From: Streptomyces sp. H27-H1
Lineage (GTDB): Bacteria; Actinomycetota; Actinomycetes; Streptomycetales; Streptomycetaceae
Length of the DNA stretch: 64,000 nucleotides
Reading direction: 5' to 3'
Assembly: GCF_026627445.1 (NCBI RefSeq)
Contig: NZ_JAPNLJ010000004.1
Coordinates: 1 to 64,000 of the forward strand
Part shown: positions 55,466-64,000 of the stretch, piece by piece
How positions within the stretch are numbered: position 1 is the first letter of the stretch
How the letters are laid out: each line of letters starts with the position of its first letter
Notes under the pieces: model-generated
Database searches by the model: none
What the model saw: the letters and a program-made list of their open reading frames with translations, nothing else
Told to the model about the DNA's origin: nothing
Translations under genes and position numbers: made by a program

Positions 55466-56881
55466 TCAGGGACGAACGACCCGGGACTCCCGCTTCTCGC
55501 GGAACTCCCGGATCCACGCCACCAACAGCACCGCCCCCGCGGCGCCCGCGGACCACAGCAGCTGCGGCCGCGCCGAATCGTCGAACAGCATCAGCACCAG
55601 CACCGCGGCCATCCCGATCAACGCCGCCCACGTCGCGTACGGGAACAGCCACATCGGCAGCGTCAGCCGCTCCGGCATGTCCCGCTCGATCTTCGGGCGC
55701 AGCTTCAGCTGCGAGATCGCGATCAGGGCCCACACGAAGAGCAGCACCGCGCCGACCGCGTTGAGCATGTAGAGGAAGATCGTGTCCGGCCACAGCAGGT
55801 TCAGCACCACCGAGACGAACCCGAAGGACACGGACGCGAAGACCGCCCGGCGCGGCACCCCGCCGGCCGACACCTTCAGCAGGGACTTCGGCGCTTCGCC
55901 CCGCTCCGCCAGCGAGAACACCATGCGCGAGGACCCGTACAGGTTCGCATTGAGCGCCGACAGCAGGGCCACGAAGATCACGACGTCCATGATCTGGCCG
56001 GCGTGCGCGATGCCGATCGAGTCGAGGACGGCTACGTACGGGCTCTGGCCCGGCGCCAGCGAGTCCCACGGCAGCAGGGTCACGATGACCACCATCGAGC
56101 CGACGTAGAAGAAGAGGATGCGCCACACGGCGCTGCGCACCGCGCGGGACACGGACCTGGCCGGGTCGTCCGACTCGGCGGCCGCGATCGTGACGACCTC
56201 CAGGCCGCCGAAGGCGAAGACGACGGCCAGCATGCCGGCCACCACACCGCTCGCGCCGTTCGGGAAGAAGCCGCCCTGGCCCGTCAGGTTGGCCATGCCG
56301 ACCGGGTCCGTGTCGGGCAGGAAGCCGAAGACGGCCAGCGTGCCGAGGATCAGGAACAGCACGATCGCGCCGACCTTGAGGGCCGCGAACCAGAACTCGA
56401 ACTCGCCGAAGTTCTTCACGGCGGCCAGGTTGCTCACGGTGAAGACCACCATGAAGAGGAGCACCCAGACCCACTGGTCCACCGCGGGCAGCCAGCCGTT
56501 CGCGATCGTCGCCGCGGCGGTCGCCTCCACGGCCAGCACCACGACCAGCAGGAACCAGTACAGCCAGCCCGCCGAGAAGCCGGCCCAGCGGCCGAGCGCC
56601 TTCTCCGCGTAGACGGAGAAGGAGCCGGAGGCGGGCATCGCCGCCGACATCTCGCCGAGCGCCCGCATCACCAGCATCGCGAGGACGCCCGCGAGCAGGT
56701 ACGAGCAGATGATCGCGGGACCGGCGATGGTGATGCCGGCGCCGGAGCCGACGAACAGCCCGGCGCCGATCACGCCGCCGAGGCCAAGCATGGTCAGGTG
56801 GCGCTGCTTGAGGCTGTGGCTCAAAGGCTCCGGTGGGAGCTCGTCCATGGGGGCAGGAGGGGCGGACGGGAGGTCGCGCAT
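55466..56881 (-). CDS. APC-family amino-acid permease 2
   Basis: 471 residues, twelve spans, same family as permeases 1 and 3 (HLTMLGLGGVIGAGLFVGSGAGITIAGP; NFGEFEFWFAALKVGAIVLF). A Pro-rich N-terminal tail precedes the first span. ATG 56881 and ATG 56848 are both possible; neither has a strong ribosome site. It has its own upstream region shared with bioY. Confidence 0.91.
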   Translation of the reverse strand: MRDLPSAPPAPMDELPPEPLSHSLKQRHLTMLGLGGVIGAGLFVGSGAGITIAGPAIICSYLLAGVLAMLVMRALGEMSAAMPASGSFSVYAEKALGRWAGFSAGWLYWFLLVVVLAVEATAAATIANGWLPAVDQWVWVLLFMVVFTVSNLAAVKNFGEFEFWFAALKVGAIVLFLILGTLAVFGFLPDTDPVGMANLTGQGGFFPNGASGVVAGMLAVVFAFGGLEVVTIAAAESDDPARSVSRAVRSAVWRILFFYVGSMVVIVTLLPWDSLAPGQSPYVAVLDSIGIAHAGQIMDVVIFVALLSALNANLYGSSRMVFSLAERGEAPKSLLKVSAGGVPRRAVFASVSFGFVSVVLNLLWPDTIFLYMLNAVGAVLLFVWALIAISQLKLRPKIERDMPERLTLPMWLFPYATWAALIGMAAVLVLMLFDDSARPQLLWSAGAAGAVLLVAWIREFREKRESRVVRP

Positions 56882-57048
56882 GAGGGGTGCTCGTACTCTC
56901 TGAGGCCTGGCGGCGGTGGGGGCTCCGCGACAGTTGGAGGGATCCAACAGTCTGTCCGGAGAGCGTCCATCCGCGCAAAACGGACGTGTCATCCGTCATC
57001 GCCCGTGACGCGGATCACTTCAACTCGGGCTCCGAGCGGGATCTTTGT

Positions 57049-57074
57049 GTACTCCCCACCAAACCGGGGAGTAC
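57049..57074. promoter_or_regulatory. 9-bp perfect dyad between permease 2 and bioY
   Basis: GTACTCCCC (57049-57057) and GGGGAGTAC (57066-57074) around an 8-base loop, 91 bp ahead of bioY and 168 bp ahead of the divergent permease. Either a regulator site or a leader hairpin. It does not look like a known biotin-repressor site to me. Confidence 0.5.
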
Positions 57075-57164
57075 GGCTTTGTCCCGGGCCACCCTGATGC
57101 GGCGCCCGGCCCGGGACTAACGTCGGTGATCGTCCTGTCGCCCCCACCTCCCGCGGAGTCCCCG

Positions 57165-57746
57165 ATGAGCACTGCTTCCGTCTCCTTCCGGCCCGGCGCC
57201 GTCCTCGCCGACCTGCTGCCCGCGAGTCGCGTCCGCGACATCGCGCTCGTGGCCGGCGGCGCTGCCCTCACCGGTCTGGCCGCGCAGATCGCCGTGCCCG
57301 TCCCCGGCTCCCCGGTCCCCGTCACCGGCCAGACCTTCGCGGCCCTCCTGGTCGGGACCGCCTTCGGCGCCCGCCGCGGCTTCCTCGCGCTGGCCCTCTA
57401 CGCCCTCGTCGGCATGGCCGGCGTGCCGTGGTTCGCGGGCGGCACCTCCGGCGCGGGCGGAGCCTCCTTCGGCTACGTGCTCGGCATGCTGCTCGCCGCC
57501 ACCGTCGTGGGCGCCCTCGCGCGGCGCGGCGCCGACCGCTCGGTCCCGCGTACGGCGGGCGCGATGATACTGGGCTCCGCGGTCATCTACGCCGTCGGCG
57601 TCCCCTACCTCGCGCTGTCCACCGGGATGTCCTTCGGCGCGGCCGTCGCGGCCGGGCTGACGCCCTTCCTGATCGGCGACGCACTCAAGGCCGTACTGGC
57701 GATGGGCCTGCTGCCGGCCACCTGGAAGCTCCTCGGCCGCGGCTGA
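57165..57746 (+). CDS. bioY: Biotin transporter BioY
   Basis: 193 residues, six spans, the substrate-binding S unit of a biotin ECF transporter. IAVPVPGSPVPVTGQTFAALLVG is the signature loop, with GARRGFLALALYALVG and GMAGVPWFAGG following. No bioM or bioN gene is adjacent, so it uses a shared energising module or works alone. ATG 57165 follows GCGGAG. Confidence 0.94.
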   Translation: MSTASVSFRPGAVLADLLPASRVRDIALVAGGAALTGLAAQIAVPVPGSPVPVTGQTFAALLVGTAFGARRGFLALALYALVGMAGVPWFAGGTSGAGGASFGYVLGMLLAATVVGALARRGADRSVPRTAGAMILGSAVIYAVGVPYLALSTGMSFGAAVAAGLTPFLIGDALKAVLAMGLLPATWKLLGRG

Positions 57747-57813
57747 CGGCCCCTGGCGCCCTGCCTGACGCCCCACCTCCTGGCGCCCTGCCTGGCGCCC
57801 GCCCCTGACGCAC

Positions 57814-57850
57814 AGCGGCCCCGGACCACGCGTGGTGGTCCGGGGCCGCT
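57814..57850. terminator. 16-bp perfect stem between bioY and permease 3
   Basis: Arms 57814-57829 and 57835-57850 (AGCGGCCCCGGACCAC and complement), loop GCGTG. It lies between convergent genes and should serve both. Confidence 0.85.
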
Positions 57851-57889
57851 GCACGTGCGGTGCGGAGCGTCGCTCTCGCGGCGCCGTAC

Positions 57890-59329
57890 CTACGCGGAGA
57901 CGCGCGCGGCGGCCTTGCGGCGCACGTCGCGGACCACGCCGATCACCAGCACCACGGCCGCGACCAGCAGCGACAGCAGGACGGTCTCGCGGTTGTCCTT
58001 GTCGTAGACCATGTAGCCCAGGACAAAGGTGATCATCGCGGCGGTGGCCCAGGTCAGGTACGGGAAGAACCACATCTTCACCGTCACCTTCTCCGGGGCC
58101 TCGCGCATCAGGATCCCGCGCATCCGCAGCTGGGTCAGGCAGATGGCCAGCCACACGAACAGCGCGATCGCACCCGAGGCGTTCAGGAGGAAGCTGAAGA
58201 CCGTGTCCTTGAAGGCGTAGTTGAAGTAGACGGCGACGAAGCCGAACACCACCGAGCCCAGGATCGCGGCCGTCGGCACGCCCCTCTTGTTCACCTTGGC
58301 GAAGGCCTTCGGCGCGTCGCCGCGCTCGCCCAGCGAGAACGCCATGCGGGAGGCGGTGTACAGCCCCGAGTTCAGGCAGGACAGCACGGCCGTCAGGACG
58401 ATCACGTTCATGATCTGGCCGGCGTGCGCGATGCCGATCGAGTCCAGGGCGGCGACGTACGAGCCCTTGTCCACGATCGACTTGTCGTTCCACGGCAGCA
58501 GGGTCAGCACGATGAAGATCGAGCCCAGGTAGAAGATGCCGATCCGCCAGATCACCGAGTTGGTGGCCTTGGTGACCGCGCGCCGCGGGTCCTCGGACTC
58601 CCCGGCGGCCAGCGTGACGATCTCGCTGCCCATGAAGGAGAAGACGACCATCAGCACGCCGGTGAGGACCGAGCCCCAGCCGTTCGGCATGAAGCCGCCC
58701 ACGTCGGTGAGGTGGGCGAAGCCCGCACCCGGGTTGTCCGAGCCCGGCAGCACACCGAAGACGGCCAGCAGGCCGACGATCACGAAGCCGCCGATGGCGA
58801 CCACCTTGATGCCGGCGAACCAGAACTCGAACTCGCCGTACGAGGCGACCGAGCCGAGGTTGGTGACCGTCAGCACGGCCATCACGATCAGCGCCCAGGC
58901 CCACTGCGGGACGGCCGGGACCCAGCCTTCGAGGATGACGGCGCCCGCGGTGGCCTCCACGGCCAGCACGACGACCCAGAAGAACCAGTACAGCCAGCCG
59001 ATGGAGAAGCCGGCCCAGCGGCCGAGCGCCCGGTCGGCGTATGCGGAGAAGGAGCCGGAGTTCGGGCTGGCGGCGGCCATCTCGCCCAGCATCCGCATGA
59101 CGAAGACGACCATCGCGCCGACCAGCGCGTAGGAGATCAGGATGGCGGGGCCGGCCTTGGCGATACCGCCGCCGGAGCCGACGAAGAGTCCGGCGCCGAT
59201 GACACCGCCGATGGCGATCATGGACAGGTGGCGGTTCTTGAGACCTGCCTTGAGGCCGTCGGAAGGCTGGGCGTCGCCGGGGTTACCGGTGGGGTCGCCT
59301 GCCTTCTGAAGGGTCGTCGTGGAACTCAT
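57890..59329 (-). CDS. APC-family amino-acid permease 3 (GABA-permease-like)
   Basis: 479 residues, twelve spans (HLSMIAIGGVIGAGLFVGSGGGIAKAGP; SYGEFEFWFAGIKVVAIGGFV). It is closest in look to GabP/AnsP-type permeases. ATG 59329 has AAGGAA upstream. It is the third paralogue in a row on this strand, with its own promoter region of 220 bp. Confidence 0.92.
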   Translation of the reverse strand: MSSTTTLQKAGDPTGNPGDAQPSDGLKAGLKNRHLSMIAIGGVIGAGLFVGSGGGIAKAGPAILISYALVGAMVVFVMRMLGEMAAASPNSGSFSAYADRALGRWAGFSIGWLYWFFWVVVLAVEATAGAVILEGWVPAVPQWAWALIVMAVLTVTNLGSVASYGEFEFWFAGIKVVAIGGFVIVGLLAVFGVLPGSDNPGAGFAHLTDVGGFMPNGWGSVLTGVLMVVFSFMGSEIVTLAAGESEDPRRAVTKATNSVIWRIGIFYLGSIFIVLTLLPWNDKSIVDKGSYVAALDSIGIAHAGQIMNVIVLTAVLSCLNSGLYTASRMAFSLGERGDAPKAFAKVNKRGVPTAAILGSVVFGFVAVYFNYAFKDTVFSFLLNASGAIALFVWLAICLTQLRMRGILMREAPEKVTVKMWFFPYLTWATAAMITFVLGYMVYDKDNRETVLLSLLVAAVVLVIGVVRDVRRKAAARVSA

Positions 59330-59549
59330 GCACGATTCCTTAGCTTCTCGGGTTGCGAGCCCCGGCATTCAAACCTGAGATGAACGCAGGACGGAAGACC
59401 CCAATCCGGATCGTTGCGTATGGACGAAGGTCCGGGACTTCGGTCCTGCGGTGTCCCATCTGCGTTCTTTGGGTTTACTTGAGCTTTAGAAGTGACTTAC
59501 GCGACACCCCGCAGCGGGTCGCCCCGCCCGCTCGTGCCACACTCGTCCC

Positions 59550-60035
59550 ATGCGCGTGTACCTCGGATCCGACCATGCCGGCTTTGAGCTCAAGAACCAC
59601 CTGGTGGACTGGCTCAAGAACAACGGCCACGAGCCCGTCGACTGCGGGCCCCACATCTACGACGCGGTGGACGACTACCCGCCGTTCTGCCTCCGCGCCG
59701 CGGAGAAGACCGCCGCGGACGCCGACTCCCTCGGCATCGTGATCGGCGGCTCCGGCAACGGCGAGCAGATCGCCGCGAACAAGGTCAAGGGCATCCGCGC
59801 CATCCTCGCGTGGAGCGTCCAGACCGCCGAGCTCGGCCGCGAGCACAACAACGCCAACGTCATCTCCGTCGGCGGCCGCATGCACACCGAGGACGAGGTC
59901 GTCAGCTTCGTCGACGCGTTCTTGAAGACCCCGTACTCCGACGAGGAGCGCCACACCCGCCGCATCGACATGCTCTCGGCCTACGAGCAGACCGGCGAGC
60001 TCCCCCCGATCCCGGCGCACCACCCGCAGGGCTGA
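59550..60035 (+). CDS. rpiB: Ribose-5-phosphate isomerase B
   Basis: 161 residues. It interconverts ribose 5-phosphate and ribulose 5-phosphate. YLGSDHAGFELK opens the fold, GGSGNGEQIAANK forms the phosphate loop (in place of the Cys-containing loop of E. coli RpiB), and EHNNANV follows. The actinobacterial form uses this Ser/Glu site. A strong terminator follows at 60045. Confidence 0.95.
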   Translation: MRVYLGSDHAGFELKNHLVDWLKNNGHEPVDCGPHIYDAVDDYPPFCLRAAEKTAADADSLGIVIGGSGNGEQIAANKVKGIRAILAWSVQTAELGREHNNANVISVGGRMHTEDEVVSFVDAFLKTPYSDEERHTRRIDMLSAYEQTGELPPIPAHHPQG

Positions 60036-60044
60036 TTTCCGCTT

Positions 60045-60083
60045 CCGGCCGCGGCGCCCCCAGGGCGGCGCGGCCGGTTTTTT
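60045..60083 (+). terminator. Intrinsic terminator after rpiB
   Basis: CCGGCCGC (60045-60052) pairs with GCGGCCGG (60070-60077), with further inner pairing, followed directly by six T (60078-60083). It is the clearest factor-independent terminator in the window, 20 bp before the DNA glycosylase start. Confidence 0.9.
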
Positions 60084-60102
60084 CTTTCCGAGGAGTACCG
60101 CC

Positions 60103-60909
60103 GTGCCCGAGGGGCATACGATCCACCGCCTCGCCCAGGACCACACCGAGCGCTTCGCCGCCCGCCGGGTCCGGGTGAGCAGCCCGCAGGGCCGTTTCGC
60201 CGAGAGCGCCGCCCTGCTCGACGGGCGCGAGCTGGAATCCGCCGAGGCACACGGCAAGCACCTCTTCCTCGAACTCGGCGACGCCTGGATCCACATCCAC
60301 CTCGGCCTCTTCGGCAAACTCGGCTTCGGCCCCGCCCCGGCCCCGCCGGCCACCGACACGGTCCGGCTGCGGCTCCTGAACGATGACCACTACGCCGACC
60401 TGCGCGGCCCCACCGCCTGCGCGCTGGTCGGCGACGGCGAGAAGAAGGCCGTCCACGACCGGCTCGGCCCGGACCCGCTGCGCCCGGCCGACGACCCCGA
60501 CCGCGCCTGGGCCCGGATCTCCCGCTCCCGCACCACCGTCGCCGCGCTGCTCATGGACCAGAAGGTGATCGCGGGCGTCGGCAACGTCTACCGCGCCGAG
60601 GTGCTCTTCCGGCACGGCATCGACCCCTACCGCCTCGGCAAGGACCTCACCCGGGGCGAGTGGGACGCGATCTGGGCCGACCTGGTGCTGCTCATGCGCG
60701 AGGGCGTGCGCAACAACCGCATCGACACCGTCCGCGACGAGCACCTGCCCGAAGCCATGGGCCGCCCGCCGAGGGTGGACGACCACGGTGGCGAGGTGTA
60801 CGTCTACCGGAGGGCGAACATGCCCTGCCACATCTGCGGGGGCGAGATCCGCACCGCCGGTCTCGCCGCCCGCAACCTCTTCTGGTGCCCGGGATGCCAG
60901 GCCCGCTAG
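60103..60909 (+). CDS. nei: Fpg/Nei-family DNA glycosylase
   Basis: 268 residues. The N-terminus PEGHTIHRLAQDH supplies the catalytic Pro and Glu, and HGKHLFLEL contains the conserved Lys. The H2TH region is LLMDQKVIAGVGNVYRAEVLF, and the zinc finger is YRRANMPCHICGG...WCPGCQ. It removes oxidised bases and nicks DNA. The start is closest to mycobacterial Nei1, whose gene also follows rpiB. GTG 60103 has GAGGAG upstream. Confidence 0.92.
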   Translation: MPEGHTIHRLAQDHTERFAARRVRVSSPQGRFAESAALLDGRELESAEAHGKHLFLELGDAWIHIHLGLFGKLGFGPAPAPPATDTVRLRLLNDDHYADLRGPTACALVGDGEKKAVHDRLGPDPLRPADDPDRAWARISRSRTTVAALLMDQKVIAGVGNVYRAEVLFRHGIDPYRLGKDLTRGEWDAIWADLVLLMREGVRNNRIDTVRDEHLPEAMGRPPRVDDHGGEVYVYRRANMPCHICGGEIRTAGLAARNLFWCPGCQAR

Positions 60910-60960
60910 CGCTACGCCGGGCGCCGCGACACGGCGAACCCCCCGGTCACAGCACCAGGG

Positions 60961-61005
60961 CCTGCTCAACCAGGGCTGCTCAGCTACGGCCTGCTCAACC
61001 AGGGC
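60961..61005. repeat. Short direct repeat between convergent genes
   Basis: CCTGCTCAACCAGGGC occurs at 60961-60976 and 60990-61005, a 29-bp period, with a partial third copy running into the acetyltransferase end. It looks like a small slippage expansion. Confidence 0.6.
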
Positions 61006-61009
61006 CTGC

Positions 61010-62245
61010 TCAGAACCCGTGCGGCAGCCACGGGGCCACGTCGCCCGCGAAGGCCCGTGAGACGCGGGCCAGTGTGCCCGGACGCAGCTCGCGCACCTGC
61101 CCCGCGGCGGCCAGCGAGGTCAGCGTGATCCCGCCGAGGTAGGCCGCGCCGAGCTCCCGAACGGACAGTTCCAGGTCGGCCGGGTCCTTTGTCCGGGTAC
61201 AGACCGGGGTGCCGTCCGCTTCGGCGGTCAGCCGCCAGCGCCCCGTGTTCCAGGGGCAGAAGGCGTCCTCGACCTCCAGCACCACGTCCACCGGAGCCCC
61301 GTAGGTCCGCGCGGTCAGCGCCGCCGGAAGGTCCACGAGCCGCAGGTGCAGCATGTCGCGGTGGCGCGGGCGGGTCCGGCGGATGTCGGTGGCCAGGTGC
61401 AGGATCGGGTCGTCCATCGGACGCTTGAAGGTCCGGATGGTCCAGGTCAGGTCGATCCCGAAGAGGTACCGCCACAGCGCCGCGTACGCCGCCGGGTCGA
61501 GCGCGTCGAGGTCGGCGAGGTCCACCTTGCCGTCCGAGCCGGTCACGCTCCAATCGGGCTTGACCCGGTAGCGGGCGTAGCCGACCACCTCGCCGTCCGG
61601 CCGCTCGGCGACCACGCACTTGAGCGGCGATCCGCCGTTCCTCATCGACTCCGTGTCCAGCAGCGCTTGCAGCTCCCAGCCCGGCTGCCGGGCCGGCGTC
61701 CCCGGACGGCCGGGGACCAGCGCCGCGTAGACCCGCTCGCAGTCGGCCAGCGCCTTCTGCGGATCGACGAGCCGCAGGGTCAGTTCGTCGGTGCCCGGCG
61801 GCACGGAGAGCCGTACGCGGGTGGTGTCGATGTCGAAGGCCAGCGAGTAGATGGCGGTGCCGTAGCCGAAGCGCCCGTAGATCGCCGGATCCGAGGCCGT
61901 CAGCACGGCGATCGGTTCACCACCCGCCCGGATCTCGTCCAATTGACGGCGCATGAGAGAAGTGAGCACACCCTGCCTGCGGTGGGTGGGGGCGACGCCC
62001 ACCATCGTGACCCCGGCGGCGGGCACGAGCGCCCCACCGGGCACGGAGAGGCGGAAGGAGAAGGCCCCCGCCGAGCCCACGCAGGCTCCGCCGTCCCAGA
62101 CGCCGAGCGAGCGTTCCATCTCGGTCAGGGACTTGTAGAGTTCACGCTCCTCGGGGGATTCGGGCACACCACCGAACGCCAGTTCCAGGTGGTCGTACCA
62201 GACATCCCACTCATCAGCATTCAATACGCGCGTCTCAAGAGCCAT
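61010..62245 (-). CDS. Eis-like GNAT N-acetyltransferase
   Basis: 411 residues, the length and three-part plan of the Eis family: a GNAT domain with VTMVGVAPTHRRQGVLTSLMRR (acetyl-CoA loop), IYGRFGYGTA, a second degenerate GNAT domain, and a C-terminal SCP2-like domain ending WLPHGF. The free C-terminal carboxylate (Phe) is the catalytic base in Eis. Relatives acetylate aminoglycosides or protein lysines. ATG 62245 gives MALETRVL. Confidence 0.92.
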   Translation of the reverse strand: MALETRVLNADEWDVWYDHLELAFGGVPESPEERELYKSLTEMERSLGVWDGGACVGSAGAFSFRLSVPGGALVPAAGVTMVGVAPTHRRQGVLTSLMRRQLDEIRAGGEPIAVLTASDPAIYGRFGYGTAIYSLAFDIDTTRVRLSVPPGTDELTLRLVDPQKALADCERVYAALVPGRPGTPARQPGWELQALLDTESMRNGGSPLKCVVAERPDGEVVGYARYRVKPDWSVTGSDGKVDLADLDALDPAAYAALWRYLFGIDLTWTIRTFKRPMDDPILHLATDIRRTRPRHRDMLHLRLVDLPAALTARTYGAPVDVVLEVEDAFCPWNTGRWRLTAEADGTPVCTRTKDPADLELSVRELGAAYLGGITLTSLAAAGQVRELRPGTLARVSRAFAGDVAPWLPHGF

Positions 62246-62361
62246 ACGGCCATCCCTATCAGGGCAATCCGTCCCAGGCGAACCGTTTTCGAGCGCCAAT
62301 GGGCCCATGTCCGGGGGTACCCCTGCGCACGCACAGCCAGGATGGATAGGGTCCCGAAGCA

Positions 62362-63504
62362 ATGGCCGGAGCACACGTGGAGTCCCTCCTGGCCCGGACG
62401 CGCATGCTGTCGCACCGGGCCCGCACAGCCCTGCGCAAATCGGCCGTCGACTACTTCCGCGGCGACGCCTCCGACTGGCTCGCCTTCGTCGGCCTGCTGC
62501 TCGCCATCCCGGCCATCGCCTGCGGCACGCTGATGCTGCCCGTGTGGTTCTCGCCCTCCGCACTCGTCCTGCCCATCGTGGCCGGCGGCCTGCTGCTGCG
62601 CCCCGCCAGCCTGCTCACGCTGTACGCGGCCTCCGCGGGCGCGCTGATCGTCGAGGCCCTCGTCCTCGGCCCCTACACCCAGGGCCCCGCCCGGGTCACC
62701 CCCGGCACGGTGCTGGTCGTCGCGGCCTGCGGCTTCTTCGGCTTGGTCATCGCCCAGTTCCGCAGCCGCGTCGGCGTGCCCTGGCGGCGCGGCGGCACCA
62801 TGCTCTTCGACCTGCGCGAACGCATCCGGGTACAGAGCAAACTGCCCGCCCTGCCACGCGGCTGGCACCGCGAGATGGCCCTGCGCCCGGCCGGCGGGCA
62901 GTCCTTCTCCGGCGACTTCGTGGTCGCCGCCCGCACGAACGGCGGCCGCACCCTGGAGATCGTCCTCACCGACGTCTCCGGCAAGGGCATGGAAGCGGGC
63001 TCCCGCGCCCTCCTCCTCTCCGGAGCCTTCGGCGGCCTCCTCGGCGCCCTGCCCCCGCACGGCTTCCTGCCCGCCGCCAACGGCTACCTGCTCCGCCAGG
63101 ACTGGGACGAGGGCTTCGCCACCTCCATCCACCTCGTCCTCGACCTGGAGACCGGCGACTACGAACTCCTCTCCGCCGGCCACCTGCCCGCCCTCCAGCT
63201 CTCCGCCGGCACCGGCCGCTGGCAGGAGATGTCCGGCGAGGGCCCGCTCCTCGGCGTCTACGACGGCGCCGAATTCACCCCCGCCCGCGGCAGCCTCCGC
63301 CCCGGCGACGTCCTGATGCTCTTCACCGACGGCCTGGTCGAAACGGCCGAACGCGAGATCAGCGAGGGCATCGACCGCCTCACCGGCGAAGCCGACCGCT
63401 ACGTCGGCGCCGGCTGGGAGGGCGCGACCTGGCACCTCATCGAAAAGGTCGCCAAGGACGTCAACGACGACCGCGCCCTGCTGCTGATCCGCCGCTCGGT
63501 CTGA
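62362..63504 (+). CDS. Membrane SpoIIE-type PP2C phosphatase
   Basis: 380 residues. Three or four spans lie in residues 35-135 (WLAFVGLLLAIPAIACG; LVLPIVAGGLLL; VLVVAACGFFGLV). The PPM domain follows: QSFSGDFVVAA, VLTDVSGKGMEAG, LLSAGHLPALQL, LMLFTDGLVE and DDRALLLI. All metal-binding Asp residues are present. Family members dephosphorylate anti-anti-sigma factors; no such partner is in the window. GTG 62377 is an alternative start. Confidence 0.9.
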   Translation: MAGAHVESLLARTRMLSHRARTALRKSAVDYFRGDASDWLAFVGLLLAIPAIACGTLMLPVWFSPSALVLPIVAGGLLLRPASLLTLYAASAGALIVEALVLGPYTQGPARVTPGTVLVVAACGFFGLVIAQFRSRVGVPWRRGGTMLFDLRERIRVQSKLPALPRGWHREMALRPAGGQSFSGDFVVAARTNGGRTLEIVLTDVSGKGMEAGSRALLLSGAFGGLLGALPPHGFLPAANGYLLRQDWDEGFATSIHLVLDLETGDYELLSAGHLPALQLSAGTGRWQEMSGEGPLLGVYDGAEFTPARGSLRPGDVLMLFTDGLVETAEREISEGIDRLTGEADRYVGAGWEGATWHLIEKVAKDVNDDRALLLIRRSV

Positions 63505-63850
63505 CACGATGCGCGGCTCGGCCTGAACCGCCCGCCGCTCGGCCTGACCGGATCCACCACTCTTTCCGCCGTTCCTTCCCCCGGCGGTCGGTCCTCCCGG
63601 CCGTCCGCTGCCCGGCTGATCGTCTCCACCCCTCGGCCCGACCGCTCGCCGCCTGGTCCGACTGATCCACCCGGCTGCCGATGCGCCTGGTCTGCGGATC
63701 CTCCGTGGCAGGGGCCGTCACCCGCGGCTCGCCCAGTCCTTTGCCCGGTCCGGCTGTCTGCCGACGGGTCTGGCGTACGGTTCCTCCGTGGCGGCCGCCG
63801 CCACCCCGACCCCGGCCTCCACGGCCTCCCTGCCCGCCGCACCCTGCGCC
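63505..63850. other. 346-bp intergenic region with repeated gene end
   Basis: No gene supported. The 14-base end of the phosphatase gene including its stop (GCCGCTCGGTCTGA, 63491-63504) recurs as near-copies at 63513-63526 and 63534-63547. Beyond that I see no promoter or hairpin of note. Confidence 0.5.
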
Positions 63851-64000
63851 TCAGTCGAACCTGATGTGCCGCACCCCGACCAGCGCGCGCCGAACCCGCC
63901 CGCGGAGCGCGCCGTCGGTGTCCGGCGCCACGTACAGCCCGGCGCAGGCACCGACCCGCGCGGCCACCTCGGCCACACCGATCCGATCGGTCTCCACCTG
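63851..64000 (-). CDS. C-terminal end of a gene cut by the window edge
   Basis: Fifty codons remain open to the right edge, ending GVRHIRFD and stop at 63851. Codons have the expected third-base GC. The visible part (VGACAGLYVAPDTDGALRGRVRRALVG) is too short to assign. Confidence 0.6.
   Translation of the reverse strand, partial: QVETDRIGVAEVAARVGACAGLYVAPDTDGALRGRVRRALVGVRHIRFD

Overview
The window is chromosomal DNA of a Streptomyces or close actinomycete. GC is very high with strong third-position GC bias, so most genes have long antisense shadow frames. GTG and occasional TTG starts sit behind GGAGG-type ribosome sites. Gene content is typically streptomycete: mycothiol-linked enzymes, a PknG kinase, SodF, csn-type chitosan-oligosaccharide genes and two PepN. 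I see no prophage, transposase, CRISPR array, rRNA, tRNA or biosynthetic cluster. It reads as ordinary core chromosome with about 52 genes.

Region 1 (1-6.9 kb) holds a fused PAP2 phosphatase/diacylglycerol kinase, a membrane-anchored unknown, ettA, a thioesterase gene overlapping an unknown, a truncated haemoglobin and a PCMT-like methyltransferase. Region 2 (6.95-17.85 kb, minus strand) is the most interesting part. It is a tightly packed seven-gene operon read as GlnX-like membrane protein, GlnH-like solute-binding protein, an unknown helical protein, PknG-like kinase, PP2C phosphatase, VWA protein and FHA protein. The first genes match the mycobacterial glnX-glnH-pknG amino-acid sensing order. 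The rest adds a phosphatase, a VWA adaptor and a phosphothreonine reader that share paired zinc ribbons.

Region 3 (18.1-25.1 kb, minus strand) is a csnR-E-F-G-H-K-type operon: ROK repressor, binding protein, two permeases, GH4 enzyme and sugar kinase. A palindromic ROK operator lies ahead of the repressor gene. Region 4 (25.2-41.9 kb) carries MscS, an HNH protein, a large secreted GH84-like protein, malQ between two tiny genes, a MarR/EamA divergent pair with a perfect 22-bp palindrome, a second EamA plus LysR, pepN copy 1, a DUF1203 protein, asd and a small unknown.

Region 5 (42-53 kb) has a large secreted S8 protease, a CGNR regulator divergent from a VOC/flavin-oxidase pair with a clear promoter and dyad between them, an AbiEi/DUF559-like protein, pepN copy 2, a Rv2466c-like oxidoreductase and an unknown. 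Region 6 (53-64 kb) has sodF with a Nur-like box, three paralogous amino-acid permeases with bioY among them, rpiB, a Nei/Fpg DNA glycosylase, an Eis-like acetyltransferase, a membrane SpoIIE-type phosphatase and a gene cut by the right edge. pepN2, the Rv2466c-like gene, rpiB and nei keep the order seen in Mycobacterium, split here by the sodF/permease block. Strong hairpin terminators separate most convergent units.
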